DNA of 64,000 nt from Salinivirga cyanobacteriivorans (GTDB lineage: Bacteria > Bacteroidota > Bacteroidia > Bacteroidales > Salinivirgaceae): contig NZ_CP013118.1 in assembly GCF_001443605.1 (NCBI RefSeq), positions 3,157,501 to 3,221,500 on the forward strand, given 5' to 3'. Positions within the stretch are counted from its first letter, which is position 1; each line of letters starts with the position of its first letter. This document shows, in pieces, positions 16,269-25,628 of the stretch. The translations under genes were made by a program, and so were the position numbers. The notes below the pieces were generated by a model. That model ran no database searches, was not told the origin of the DNA, and saw nothing but the letters and a program-made list of their open reading frames with translations.

Positions 16269-19058
16269 TTATTTATAGTTTATCGGAAAACTCAATATAA
16301 CTTTGGTTCCGATTGCATTTCCTTCGTGATTAATCATGTCCTCCTTCTGGACGGAAATTTTGCGACTTTTTAACTTATTATAAAGATCTATACGCTGTTC
16401 AGCAATATGTGTTCCATTTTTAACATTTATTTTTCCTTTTTGTGTGTGTTGTTCAAAAACATCTGGTCTGCCAATACCATCGTCTATTATGGTACATTGA
16501 ATAGAGCTTTTGACATACCTGATATTTAGCAGTATATTGCCCTTGCCCGGTTTATTTATTATACCTTCTCTCAGTGCACTCTCAACAAAGGGTTGCAAAA
16601 TAAAGGGAGGTAACATCAAGCGGTTTTTATCAATGTCGGGTGCCAGGTTAATCGAATAAGTAAATCTGTCTTTAAATCTTAATAATTCAAGATCGAGATA
16701 TACTTTTAACGTTTCAAGCTCTTCTGCCAGGGGAATTAATGCTTCTTTTGAATTATCCAGAATGTTTCTGATCAAAACAGAAAATTTCGTCAGATAACGA
16801 CTGGAGTCCATGGCTTTATTTTGCAAAATAAAATGATTTATTGAGGTAAGGGAATTGAATATAAAATGCGGATTCATCTGCTGTTGAAGCACAGTTTGCA
16901 TCTGAGCTATTTGTGCAGCTTCAAGTGTATTTTTTTGTTTAATAGTTTTTATTCTATGTCGCAAAAACAAAAGTATTAGCCCAAAAAATACTACAAGTGA
17001 TCCAATTTGAAAAGCTAAGGTTTGGTGTAGTTGCTTTTCTTTTTTTATGATCACATGGTAAATTTGTTCGCTTTCATTAAATGTGGGATCGAATGATAAC
17101 TGCAATTGCGATACTCCGCGACTCAATTTGCTTATTGCCAGGTAATTTTCAGATAGAGCATATATTGCTGTGTCGTTGTGCAATTTGTAATATAGTTTCG
17201 GCTCTGTGCTATTTGTGAAATTCAGTTTATTTATCTCAATATTAAGGTTTTCAGTATTTTTGTCAACATTAAAAAAGAATTCGCGTTGCTTGTGCCTGGT
17301 TAAATACGGTGAGTTTAGTTGCAGCCTGTACTGCTGTTGCCTCTTAATTTTATCAAAGGGCACACTCAACAGTCCATTTTTATGTAATGCATAAAGCTTA
17401 TTATTATAAATAATCGTTTTTTTGATGTTTAATCCTGCAGTTTCATTTATTAAATCGCAGTTTAACCATGTTTTTTTATTTGGAATGGAACAAATGAAGG
17501 CCCCTTCTGAAGTGCTAATTAGAAAAATGCTGTCATGTTTTTCTATTGAATTTATCGCCTTCGGTTTTATTTTATAAATACTTTTTTCGTCTTTTTCATT
17601 TATTATTGATATTTTATTTTGTGTATCCCTTAAAAACAAAGTTTTATTACTCTGTCCCAGGGAAACCACTCGCTGATTGCTTATTTTATGGCATTTGCCC
17701 TCATTGTTTAATTCCCAAATGCCATTGTCATTGGTTATAATGATATTTCCACGGTGGTTCGAAATGTTTGTAAAATGTTTTTTGGGTAAGCATTTTTTCT
17801 TCCACCTGGCAGAGTCAATGCTATAAACATTCAGACCGTTAGTTCCGATGGTAAATATTTGATTTTCGAGAACTGAATATTTATTAATATGATCATGCTT
17901 AAGACTCGCTTTCTGCAATAATTTAAGATTATTATTTTCCATTAAAAGCAAATGGATTTTTCTTTCTCCCAGCACTAATAATTTGTTGGAATCTATAAAA
18001 TGAAGCCGATTAACCTGGAAAGGTATCTTCCCAATTTGCTTTATTTTACTATCTTCTAAGGCGTAGAGTGCCCCGCTTTTTTCAGATAACACAACTTTAC
18101 TTTTGTATGTGGCAATGTCTGAAAAAGGATACTGGTAGTGATCCGATTCTATGTTTTGAATGTAGAAGAGGTCTCCATTGTCGCTGCCTGCCCAGATTCC
18201 ATTTTTCCTGTCTGCAAAAAGTTTCGTAATTGTATGGTTGGTTAAAATTGTATCTGGGTTTTGTTCAGGTCTTTGAATAATGAGCCCAATTCCAGAAATA
18301 CTTTTCAGTACAGTACCTTCTACTTGTATCATTTCAAGTATGATGTTGGTACTGAAGCTGTATTTAATTTCTTCACTATTTGCTGTAATGGTTAAGTTAC
18401 CAAAACTTATTGTGGCCTGGTTGCCATTACTGAAAAGCATGATATTGCCTTTCTTAAACCGTTTATCATTGTATAAATCAACCAGATTGAGTTGCAGGAA
18501 CAAGGCAACTTTTTGCTGCCATTGTGATTTTAAGTTTTTAACAAGATCAAAAGCAATGGAAAGATAATTAACGGTGTCTTTTGTAACTAAAGAACCATTA
18601 GAAAAGGTATATTCTTCCAATCCATAAGTATAGAAACTCAGCGTCGTATCTGTCTCTTTGAAGCTGTGTTGAATAGGTGCTCCTTTCGATGTTGCCGAAT
18701 ATTGTCCCTTATTTAAGGATTTAATTTTTGTGTTTTTTATTTGCCACGCTCTTCCATTTGTTGCTGTTACCCACAAACTGCTATCGAGCTTACTTACATA
18801 AAGGGCTGCAATATTGGAGTATTCGAGTGTAGTGCTTCGTCCGTAAAGCTTGTGTTTACGGCCGTCGAATTGATACAGTCCTTTTGAAGTGGCTAACCAA
18901 ACAAAACCCTTATAATCTTGTGCAATGTCATTGATCCTGACCTGCGGTAGCGCTTCAATATTATCGAAATTAATAACGCGAGGAGGTTGGCCCGGCAAAA
19001 GATATGGGGCAATAAGAAAAATTAATGTTATGAGTAAATTACGTATTTGCACCTTCAA
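16269..19058 (-). CDS. LytS-type sensor histidine kinase with periplasmic propeller
   Basis: This protein of about 929 residues has an N-terminal signal segment (LLITLIFLIAPYLLPG). A long periplasmic beta-propeller follows, with two-component-regulator repeats such as DIAQDYKGFVWLATSKGLY, and then a Y_Y_Y-like domain. One membrane helix lies near residues 680-705, and then come a His_kinase domain (MNPHFIFNSL, H731) and an HATPase domain. No ATG is available: the start is TTG at 19058 or GTG at 19052, both overlapping the end of rsmI. It pairs with the LytTR regulator downstream. Propeller sensors of this kind often detect extracellular polymers, but the ligand is unknown here. Confidence 0.92.
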   Translation of the reverse strand: MKVQIRNLLITLIFLIAPYLLPGQPPRVINFDNIEALPQVRINDIAQDYKGFVWLATSKGLYQFDGRKHKLYGRSTTLEYSNIAALYVSKLDSSLWVTATNGRAWQIKNTKIKSLNKGQYSATSKGAPIQHSFKETDTTLSFYTYGLEEYTFSNGSLVTKDTVNYLSIAFDLVKNLKSQWQQKVALFLQLNLVDLYNDKRFKKGNIMLFSNGNQATISFGNLTITANSEEIKYSFSTNIILEMIQVEGTVLKSISGIGLIIQRPEQNPDTILTNHTITKLFADRKNGIWAGSDNGDLFYIQNIESDHYQYPFSDIATYKSKVVLSEKSGALYALEDSKIKQIGKIPFQVNRLHFIDSNKLLVLGERKIHLLLMENNNLKLLQKASLKHDHINKYSVLENQIFTIGTNGLNVYSIDSARWKKKCLPKKHFTNISNHRGNIIITNDNGIWELNNEGKCHKISNQRVVSLGQSNKTLFLRDTQNKISIINEKDEKSIYKIKPKAINSIEKHDSIFLISTSEGAFICSIPNKKTWLNCDLINETAGLNIKKTIIYNNKLYALHKNGLLSVPFDKIKRQQQYRLQLNSPYLTRHKQREFFFNVDKNTENLNIEINKLNFTNSTEPKLYYKLHNDTAIYALSENYLAISKLSRGVSQLQLSFDPTFNESEQIYHVIIKKEKQLHQTLAFQIGSLVVFFGLILLFLRHRIKTIKQKNTLEAAQIAQMQTVLQQQMNPHFIFNSLTSINHFILQNKAMDSSRYLTKFSVLIRNILDNSKEALIPLAEELETLKVYLDLELLRFKDRFTYSINLAPDIDKNRLMLPPFILQPFVESALREGIINKPGKGNILLNIRYVKSSIQCTIIDDGIGRPDVFEQHTQKGKINVKNGTHIAEQRIDLYNKLKSRKISVQKEDMINHEGNAIGTKVILSFPINYK

Positions 19059-19707
19059 TAATTATAACAAACTCACCTTTAGGGGGTTTGTTTTTAAAGT
19101 GTTCAATTAATTCGATTAAATTTCCTCTTATTGTTTCTTCATATATCTTCGATATTTCCCTGCTGACAGAAGCTTTCCGACCCTGTCCAAAAAATTCCGA
19201 TAATTGTTCCAGTGTTTTTACTATACGATAGGGTGATTCATACAATACTATGGTTTGATCCAACTCTTTCAGGTAATTAAGTCTTTTTTGGCGTCCTTTT
19301 TTGTGCGGCAGAAACCCTTCAAAATAGAATTTGTCGCATGGCAGTCCGGAGTTTACGAGTGCAGGCACAAAGGCGGTTGCACCGGGTAGTGTAAGTACCT
19401 GGATACCTTCTTTCAGGCATTCCCTGATAAGTAAAAAGCCGGGATCGCTGATGCCCGGAGTCCCTGCATCGGTAACTAAAGCAACATTTTTTGCTTGTGC
19501 AAGCTCCACAAATTTCTGAAGCTGCTTGTGTTCATTAAATTTATGATATGCAATTAACTCGTCATAAGTTATTTCGTAGTGTTCTAGAAGGTTTTTTGTT
19601 TTTCGGGTATCTTCTGCCAGAATCACCTCAGCAGCTTTAAGCACGTTGATTGCGCGAAAAGTCATATCTTCCAGGTTGCCAATAGGTGTGGGAACAATGT
19701 TTAACAT
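19039..19707 (-). CDS. rsmI: 16S rRNA (cytidine-1402-2'-O)-methyltransferase RsmI
   Basis: RsmI methylates the ribose of C1402 in 16S rRNA, using S-adenosylmethionine. This 222-residue protein has the family signatures IVPTPIGNLEDMTFRA, AEDTRKTKNLL, VTDAGTPGISDPG and LPGATAFVPALVNSGLP. It lies 3 bp downstream of the acidic hypothetical gene. It overlaps the start of the histidine kinase gene by up to 20 bp, which suggests translational coupling or at least co-transcription. Confidence 0.96.
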   Translation of the reverse strand: MLNIVPTPIGNLEDMTFRAINVLKAAEVILAEDTRKTKNLLEHYEITYDELIAYHKFNEHKQLQKFVELAQAKNVALVTDAGTPGISDPGFLLIRECLKEGIQVLTLPGATAFVPALVNSGLPCDKFYFEGFLPHKKGRQKRLNYLKELDQTIVLYESPYRIVKTLEQLSEFFGQGRKASVSREISKIYEETIRGNLIELIEHFKNKPPKGEFVIIIEGANT

Positions 19708-19710
19708 AAG

Positions 19711-20526
19711 CTATTTGAGGTATCTGCGATAAATGAATTCTATGAATGATTTAAAACTTTCTTTATCCTGATCAAAGTCAAAATTATTTTCAAGAAATAT
19801 CAATGCACTTTCCAGGTCATCCATTGAATTTAATTTACTAATGGTATCCCGGTATAAATCAGCGTTACCCTCGAAAAGATCATTGATAAACCATATTTTA
19901 TCGTTGAGCTTAATGGCTTTTGTTAAATCTTCAATGGGGTGCTGTTGCAACTTAGAGGCAAGGTCCTTCTGGTCAAAGTGCATTGCAATTTTTTCGTTTA
20001 TTGAATTTTTCACACCCGTATATTTATCTGCAATGGTTTTTTTGGGCTCATCTGATTCAGTAGCTGTATCTGCATACTCTATTTCATCCTGTATTTTTTC
20101 TTCTATTTCTTCATTTAAATCTGTGGGCTCTTCTTCAGGTACAGGGTCAGTGTTATGATCAGGTTCTTCCGGTTTTTCTTTGGGGGCAGCTTCAATATCC
20201 AGATTGTAACTGGTTGGTTCTTGCTGCTCTGCAGGTTCAGTAGGCTGCGTTTTTTTAGTAGTTGATTCCGTTTTTTTTGAGCTGACTTGAGGTTCACTAT
20301 CTGACGTTTCTTTAATCTTTTCGGTTTGCCCTTCTTTTGCTTTTGGGAGCGTATCTGTAAGCCCATTTTCCAGCATATCAAACTCCTCAGAGATCGATCT
20401 TATTCGTGAATGAATAAGCTTTATATCCATTTCGGTCAAAGTTTTACCAGGCTTTAAATCTCCCAGTATTTCAGTCAACTCATACACATCATTTTTTATG
20501 TAACGCAAAAGGCTCTTAAAATTCAT
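19711..20526 (-). CDS. Hypothetical acidic protein with conserved C-terminal domain
   Basis: This 271-residue protein of unknown function starts at the ATG at 20526; a TTG one codon earlier is less likely. The N-terminal 50 residues look helical (SLLRYIKNDVYELTEILG). Residues of about 55-165 form a low-complexity Glu/Pro/Lys/Thr-rich linker. The C-terminal 90 residues form a compact domain (LNDKIWFINDLFEGNADLY, FLENNFDFDQ, FIEFIYRRYLK). I recall this kind of C-terminal domain in other Bacteroidota proteins but cannot name a function. It is the first gene of an operon with rsmI and probably the LytS/LytT-like pair. Confidence 0.8.
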   Translation of the reverse strand: MNFKSLLRYIKNDVYELTEILGDLKPGKTLTEMDIKLIHSRIRSISEEFDMLENGLTDTLPKAKEGQTEKIKETSDSEPQVSSKKTESTTKKTQPTEPAEQQEPTSYNLDIEAAPKEKPEEPDHNTDPVPEEEPTDLNEEIEEKIQDEIEYADTATESDEPKKTIADKYTGVKNSINEKIAMHFDQKDLASKLQQHPIEDLTKAIKLNDKIWFINDLFEGNADLYRDTISKLNSMDDLESALIFLENNFDFDQDKESFKSFIEFIYRRYLK

Positions 20527-20561
20527 CAATATGATCTAATTTGATTATTTATATTAACATG

Positions 20562-20569
20562 CAAATTTA
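20562..20569 (-). promoter_or_regulatory. Putative -7 element (TAAATTTG) of the rsmI operon
   Basis: The minus strand reads TAAATTTG 35 nt upstream of the ATG at 20526. It is the only exact TAnnTTTG match seen upstream of the minus-strand operon. Confidence 0.45.
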
Positions 20570-20652
20570 TTGGAAATATTCCAATTATACAGAAGTTACT
20601 TCTTTTTTCAATGCTTTTTTAAATATCCCCCTCTCTTCTGTCAATAAAATTA

Positions 20653-20660
20653 TAATTTTG
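20653..20660 (+). promoter_or_regulatory. Putative -7 element (TAATTTTG) of tdk
   Basis: TAATTTTG fits TAnnTTTG and lies 70 nt upstream of the tdk ATG. It is divergent from the rsmI operon promoter. Confidence 0.4.
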
Positions 20661-20730
20661 TTTAGTACAAACGACTTTTTTTGACATATATTTAATATTT
20701 ATAATTGAATGATTTTTAAGGAATAAATTA

Positions 20731-21312
20731 ATGTTGAGACATTCCGAAATAATAGAGACCCATCGGTCGGGTTGGGTGGAGGTAATAGTTGGTTCTATGT
20801 TTAGTGGTAAAACAGAAGAGCTTATCAGAAGACTCAAGCGCGCACAAATTGCAAAGTTAAAGGTCGAGATATTTAAGCCCAAAATCGATGTACGGTATTC
20901 AGACAGCGATGTTGTTTCACATGATTCCACTGCTATACGTTCAACACCTGTTGATGCTGCAGAAAATTTACTAATGCTTGCCTCTGGTAACGATGTGGTT
21001 GGAATTGATGAAGCACAATTTTTTGATTCAAACCTGGTAAGAGTTTGTAATCAGTTGGCAAATCAGGGCGTGCGGGTTATAGTGGCGGGTTTGGATATGG
21101 ATTTTCAGGGCAATCCTTTTGGGCCAATGCCTCAGTTACTGGCTATGGCTGAATATGTATCGAAAGTGCATGCCATCTGTGTAAAATGCGGAGGGTTAGC
21201 CCAGTTTTCTCACCGCGTGGTAAAAAATCAGGACTTAGTGGTTTTAGGCGAAAAAGACGAATATGAGCCACTTTGCCGCAATTGCTATTTAGAAGTCACA
21301 AAGCAGAAATAG
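20731..21312 (+). CDS. tdk: Thymidine kinase
   Basis: This type II thymidine kinase phosphorylates thymidine in the pyrimidine salvage pathway. It is 193 residues long, with the P-loop [15 protein letters not shown], the Mg-binding [10 protein letters not shown], the [13 protein letters not shown] lid region and a zinc site formed by CVKCGG and CRNC. It is followed 21 bp later by murF-alr and may be co-transcribed with it. Confidence 0.96.
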   Translation: MLRHSEIIETHRSGWVEVIVGSMFSGKTEELIRRLKRAQIAKLKVEIFKPKIDVRYSDSDVVSHDSTAIRSTPVDAAENLLMLASGNDVVGIDEAQFFDSNLVRVCNQLANQGVRVIVAGLDMDFQGNPFGPMPQLLAMAEYVSKVHAICVKCGGLAQFSHRVVKNQDLVVLGEKDEYEPLCRNCYLEVTKQK

Positions 21313-21333
21313 TGCATATTTCAATTGTATGAT

Positions 21334-23766
21334 ATGTTGAATCTAAAGAAAGTAGCAGAAATATCGCAAGGTGAATGCCTGGGGTCGTGTAGCGGTCAGG
21401 TAAAATATTTGCTAACCGACAGCAGAAAGCTCACCCTGCCAGAACAGGTATTGTTTTTTGCTATCCCCGGCAAGTATCACAATGGCCATGCATACATCCC
21501 TGCATTAATTAAAAAAGGTGTCAGCCAATTTGTGGTTTCAGAATTGCCCGAAAAGCAATGGCTTGAAAAGGCAGATTTCGTCAAAGTCCATGATGTGATT
21601 AGTGCCTTGCAGTCGGTTGCTGCATGGTGGAGGTCGTATTTTAGTTTACCGGTTATTGGTGTAACCGGAAGCAACGGTAAAACAATTGTTAAAGAGTGGA
21701 TTGCCCAGAGCCTGGGAGACACCGTAAGGATGACCAGGACCCCTGGTAGCTATAATTCACAAATTGGTGTTCCGCTCTCTGTTTGGATGCTCAGCGATGG
21801 TGCCCAGTTTGGCCTTTTTGAAGCGGGTATTTCTTTTCCGGGCGAAATGGAAAAATTACAGACTATTATAAAGCCTACAATTGGTCTGTTTACCAATCTT
21901 GGTGATGCTCATCAGGAAAACTTCAGTTCATTTACTCAAAAACTTGAGGAAAAATTAAAGCTATTCAAAAATGCTGATGTGGTAATTTATCGTAATGAGG
22001 GCGATTGGGTAAGTGAGAAAATTGAAGCTTATTGCACTGAGAGGAAGAAGTTTACATGGTCTTTTAAAGAAGAGGCCGATGTAGAGGCGCAACTCGATGA
22101 TGGTGTGTTAAAAGTTCAATATGCAAATCAAAAACTAAGCCTTTCAATACCATTTAGCGATAAAGCATCAGTAGAGAACCTAATGCACACCATTACACTA
22201 TTGTGCTATTTAGGATATGATTCAGATTTTATTTACAGGGCAGTAGCCAAAATCAGAGCTGTTCCTATGCGTTTGGAGCAAAAATCGGGAAGGGCACATA
22301 ATACTATTATCAACGATAGTTATAACTCCGATTTAGGGTCGCTTTCTAATGCACTTGATTTTCTTGAACAGCAAAAACAGCATCCACGAAAGGTTTTAGT
22401 GCTATCAGATATTTTTCAGAGTGGGTATGCAAAAGAGAACCTGTACAAAGAAGTATCAGTGCTAGTTAATGCTCATAAGCCTGATTTAATGCTGGGAGTC
22501 GGGAAAGACCTGATGCCATACAGAGAGCTTTTCCATCTCGAGAGCCATTTTTTTAAATCGACCACTGAATTAATTGCAGCCCTGGGCGATTTTGATTTAA
22601 CAGATACTACTATACTGCTTAAAGGCAGCCGTGCCTTCCATTTTGAAGAGGTTGATAAAATTCTGGAAGAAAAAACACACCGTACAGTACTGGAGGTAAA
22701 CCTCAATGCCTTAACACACAATTTAAACTACTTTAAGTCATTGCTAAAGCCCGATGCAGACATAATTGTGATGGTTAAAGCATTCTCGTATGGTAGTGGT
22801 TCGCACGAAATTGCTAATATTTTACAGTACCACCGGGTAGCTTACCTGGCAGTTGCTTTTGCCGATGAGGGTGTGGATTTACGTGCACGTGGCATCGATT
22901 TGCCTATTATGGTCATGAATCCGCACATTTCTGATTTTGATAGCCTGGTACGATACCGGCTTGAACCTGTGGTTTTCGATTATGGAATGCTTTCGAGCCT
23001 GGGTAAATACCTGGTGCAGCAAGGAGAAAGAAGGTTTTCAGTGCACCTTAAATTAAATACAGGCATGAACAGGTCCGGGTTTAATCCTTCTGATATAGAT
23101 AACCTGATAGATGAGCTGAAAAAACAGCCGGCCATGTATGTGCAAACTGCTTTTTCTCATTTAGCTTCAAGCGATGAGCCAATGCATGACAAATTTACCC
23201 ACGACCAGGCCAGGGTTTATAATACAATGTGCAAGAAACTGGAATTAGCTTTTGATAGAAACATTAAAAAACACCTTTTAAACAGTGCCGGGATTGAGCG
23301 TTTTCGCGAATACCAGTTTGATTATGTGCGCCTTGGAATTGGCTTATATGGAATAAGTGTAGCAGATGCTGACCTAAAGCAGGTTGGCAGGCTCCGGACA
23401 AGTATTGCTCAAATCAGAGATGTAATGCCGGGTGAAACTGTTGGTTATGGCCGCAGTGGAGAAGTCGAAAATCCGAAAAAAATTGCTACAATACCCATCG
23501 GTTACGCCGACGGATTCAGGCGAATACTTAGTAATGGCAGAGGTAAAGTTTTTATAAGCGGTAATTTATATCCAGTGATTGGTAATGTATGTATGGATAT
23601 GACTATGATAGACATTACGGGTGCTAATGTGGAAGTTGGAGATGAGGTTGTAATATTTGGACCAGAATTACCAATTGAGGAAGTTGCAGGATGGTTAGAA
23701 ACCATACCTTATGAAGTGCTTACCAGTGTGGCTGCAAGGGTTAAAAGAATTTATGTAAAAGATTAA
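21334..23766 (+). CDS. murF-alr: Bifunctional MurF ligase / alanine racemase
   Basis: This 810-residue fusion acts in cytoplasmic peptidoglycan precursor synthesis. The N-terminal half (about 1-445) is a MurF-type ligase that adds D-Ala-D-Ala to the UDP-MurNAc-tripeptide, with ATP-binding VTGSNGKT around K116. The C-terminal half (about 450-810) is a PLP-dependent alanine racemase with the Schiff-base lysine K482 in VMVKAFSYGSG, plus HLKLNTGMNR and IPIGYADGFRR. One chain thus makes D-Ala and uses its dipeptide. The ATG at 21334 is preferred over a TTG three codons upstream. This fusion is characteristic of Bacteroidota. Confidence 0.95.
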   Translation: MLNLKKVAEISQGECLGSCSGQVKYLLTDSRKLTLPEQVLFFAIPGKYHNGHAYIPALIKKGVSQFVVSELPEKQWLEKADFVKVHDVISALQSVAAWWRSYFSLPVIGVTGSNGKTIVKEWIAQSLGDTVRMTRTPGSYNSQIGVPLSVWMLSDGAQFGLFEAGISFPGEMEKLQTIIKPTIGLFTNLGDAHQENFSSFTQKLEEKLKLFKNADVVIYRNEGDWVSEKIEAYCTERKKFTWSFKEEADVEAQLDDGVLKVQYANQKLSLSIPFSDKASVENLMHTITLLCYLGYDSDFIYRAVAKIRAVPMRLEQKSGRAHNTIINDSYNSDLGSLSNALDFLEQQKQHPRKVLVLSDIFQSGYAKENLYKEVSVLVNAHKPDLMLGVGKDLMPYRELFHLESHFFKSTTELIAALGDFDLTDTTILLKGSRAFHFEEVDKILEEKTHRTVLEVNLNALTHNLNYFKSLLKPDADIIVMVKAFSYGSGSHEIANILQYHRVAYLAVAFADEGVDLRARGIDLPIMVMNPHISDFDSLVRYRLEPVVFDYGMLSSLGKYLVQQGERRFSVHLKLNTGMNRSGFNPSDIDNLIDELKKQPAMYVQTAFSHLASSDEPMHDKFTHDQARVYNTMCKKLELAFDRNIKKHLLNSAGIERFREYQFDYVRLGIGLYGISVADADLKQVGRLRTSIAQIRDVMPGETVGYGRSGEVENPKKIATIPIGYADGFRRILSNGRGKVFISGNLYPVIGNVCMDMTMIDITGANVEVGDEVVIFGPELPIEEVAGWLETIPYEVLTSVAARVKRIYVKD

Positions 23767-23769
23767 AAC

Positions 23770-24075
23770 ATGATAGAAGCAATATTTATTATAGGCATTA
23801 CCGGCATAGCTTTTATAATTGGTCGCAGTATACGCGATCTCTTTAAAAAGCGCCCGGTACGTCAGAAAAAGGCTCGTCGCCGGGGTATTACAAAGCTGTT
23901 TGCCGCAATTGCATTGTTGATTGTAGCTTTGCTGATTATTACCATTTCTCTTGTCTCAGGAATCGGCGTTTTTTATGATAAGATTACCTGGGAGCAACTC
24001 CTGCTTTATTTTCTGATTGATGGTTTTGCAGTTTATATTTTTATTTTAATCATTGGTTTCTTGAAAAAGTATTAA
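23770..24075 (+). CDS. Small membrane protein of unknown function
   Basis: This 101-residue protein has three predicted membrane segments (about 3-18, 43-65 and 75-98). A strongly basic stretch (KKRPVRQKKARRRG) lies between the first and second. I do not recognise a family. It follows murF-alr after 3 bp and precedes the AmmeMemoRadiSam genes by 34 bp, so it is probably co-transcribed with one or both. The basic loop should lie on the cytoplasmic side by the positive-inside rule. Confidence 0.7.
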   Translation: MIEAIFIIGITGIAFIIGRSIRDLFKKRPVRQKKARRRGITKLFAAIALLIVALLIITISLVSGIGVFYDKITWEQLLLYFLIDGFAVYIFILIIGFLKKY

Positions 24076-24109
24076 ATAATTAGTATCTTTTTTTGAAATC
24101 GATGATGAG

Positions 24110-24631
24110 ATGGAGCAAAAACACATATACGTATTAACAGCAGAGCAAGCAGTCAGAAAGTTTGTGGTAGATGGTGTTCGCCTGAAAAAACCTGAAGATG
24201 TTGATGAAAGATTGTTACTAAAGAGAGGATGTTTTGTTTCATTGCATCTTGAGAACGGCGACCTGAGAGGCTGCATTGGGACAATTGAACCCAGATTTAA
24301 GACCCTTTTTGAGGAAATTGTGCAAAATGCGATATCAGCATCTTCAACAGATCCCAGATTTCGGCCAGTAGCACCCGAAGAATTATCCGAAATTAAAGTA
24401 TCGGTTGATGTGCTATCCCCATTTGAGGAGGTAACCCCAGATCAGCTCGATCCGGCTGTGTATGGATTAATAATATCTGACGGGCACCGGAAAGGCGTGT
24501 TGCTGCCTGCTTTAGAAAGTGTCGATACCGTAGAAAAGCAAATTGATATTGTAAAGAAAAAAGCCAGACTCCAAATGGTTGACAATGACCAACTAAAATT
24601 TTACCGTTTTAGAAGTGATAGGTTTGAGTAA
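24110..24631 (+). CDS. amrA: AmmeMemoRadiSam system protein A (AMMECR1 domain)
   Basis: This 173-residue AMMECR1-domain protein shows the conserved core GDLRGCIGTIE, AISASSTDPRF and ISDGHRKGVLLPALE. AMMECR1 proteins are conserved from bacteria to humans. In many prokaryotes the gene lies beside a MEMO1-like gene and a radical SAM gene. To my knowledge no firm enzymatic reaction is established for the set. The stop codon overlaps the next ATG by one base, so translation is probably coupled to the radical SAM gene. Confidence 0.92.
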   Translation: MEQKHIYVLTAEQAVRKFVVDGVRLKKPEDVDERLLLKRGCFVSLHLENGDLRGCIGTIEPRFKTLFEEIVQNAISASSTDPRFRPVAPEELSEIKVSVDVLSPFEEVTPDQLDPAVYGLIISDGHRKGVLLPALESVDTVEKQIDIVKKKARLQMVDNDQLKFYRFRSDRFE

Positions 24632-25626
24632 TGAAAGAAGCCAGTTTTTATACAATCAGGGCGGACAGGGTAGAGTGCCAACTATGCCCCCATAATTGTA
24701 AATTAAAAGATCGGCAATGGGGAATTTGTAATGTTCGTCAGGCTCGTGATAACAAGCTTTTTGATATGGGTTACGGCAGAATTAGCTCCCTGGCAATTGA
24801 TGCGGTTGAAAAAAAACCACTATACCATTTTTATCCGGGAGCCCAGATCTTATCTGTTGGCGGCCTGGGGTGTAACTTTAATTGTAGTTTTTGTCAGAAC
24901 CACCAAATTTCGCAAATTCAACATCAAATGCTTGCCAGAGCTGAGTATTTAAGCCCTCAGGAGGTTATAGACATTGCCCTTGAGAAAGCCCCAAAAGCCG
25001 GCATTGCATTTACCTATAACGAACCTATGATTAATTATGATTTTATGATTGATGTTGCCAGTTTGGCCAAATCACATGAAATCCCAACTGTTGTCGTTAG
25101 CAATGGTTATATTAATCATGCACCCCTTGAGAAGTTAATTGAAGTTATTGATGCATTTAATATTGACCTGAAAGGTTTTAATAACCAGTTTTATAAGAAA
25201 TTTGCCGGTGGCCAGCTTTCACCTGTTCTGAATGCCTTAAAGCAAATAAAGAAAGCTGATCGTCACCTTGAAATCACACATTTAATAGTAACAAATGCTA
25301 ACGATAATTTTGATGAGTACAGGGTTATGTTGAACTGGATTGTCGAAAATCTCGGGCAAAGGATCCCTTTCCATATTAGTCGTTACTACCCACAATATAA
25401 ATATAGCCAACCTGCGACTGAATTAACACTGATAAATGATTATGTTGCAGCAGCCAGGGAGAAATTGCAGTTTGTATATCCCGGTAATGTGCATGCAGAT
25501 GCATCAACTTATTGCCCTGAGTGTGGGGAGCTTCTTATAAGCAGGAGTGGGTATAGTACAAAAACTGTTGCACTTTCTGAAAAATATTGTTTAAATTGCC
25601 ATTATGAACTCCCTATAATCATTTAA
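24631..25626 (+). CDS. amrS: AmmeMemoRadiSam system radical SAM enzyme
   Basis: This 331-residue radical SAM protein resembles pyruvate formate-lyase activating enzymes. The cluster motif CxxxCxxC is seen in GCNFNCSFCQNHQIS. Extra cysteine pairs lie at the N-terminus (CQLCPHNCKL) and near the C-terminus (YCPECGE, YCLNCHYE), suggesting further metal sites. ITYNEP-like FTYNEPMINYDF and NIDLKGFN match the family. It sits between proteins A and B, overlapping A by 1 bp. The substrate is unknown; the partner proteins may be substrates or co-factors. Confidence 0.93.
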   Translation: MKEASFYTIRADRVECQLCPHNCKLKDRQWGICNVRQARDNKLFDMGYGRISSLAIDAVEKKPLYHFYPGAQILSVGGLGCNFNCSFCQNHQISQIQHQMLARAEYLSPQEVIDIALEKAPKAGIAFTYNEPMINYDFMIDVASLAKSHEIPTVVVSNGYINHAPLEKLIEVIDAFNIDLKGFNNQFYKKFAGGQLSPVLNALKQIKKADRHLEITHLIVTNANDNFDEYRVMLNWIVENLGQRIPFHISRYYPQYKYSQPATELTLINDYVAAAREKLQFVYPGNVHADASTYCPECGELLISRSGYSTKTVALSEKYCLNCHYELPIII

Positions 25627-25628
25627 CT

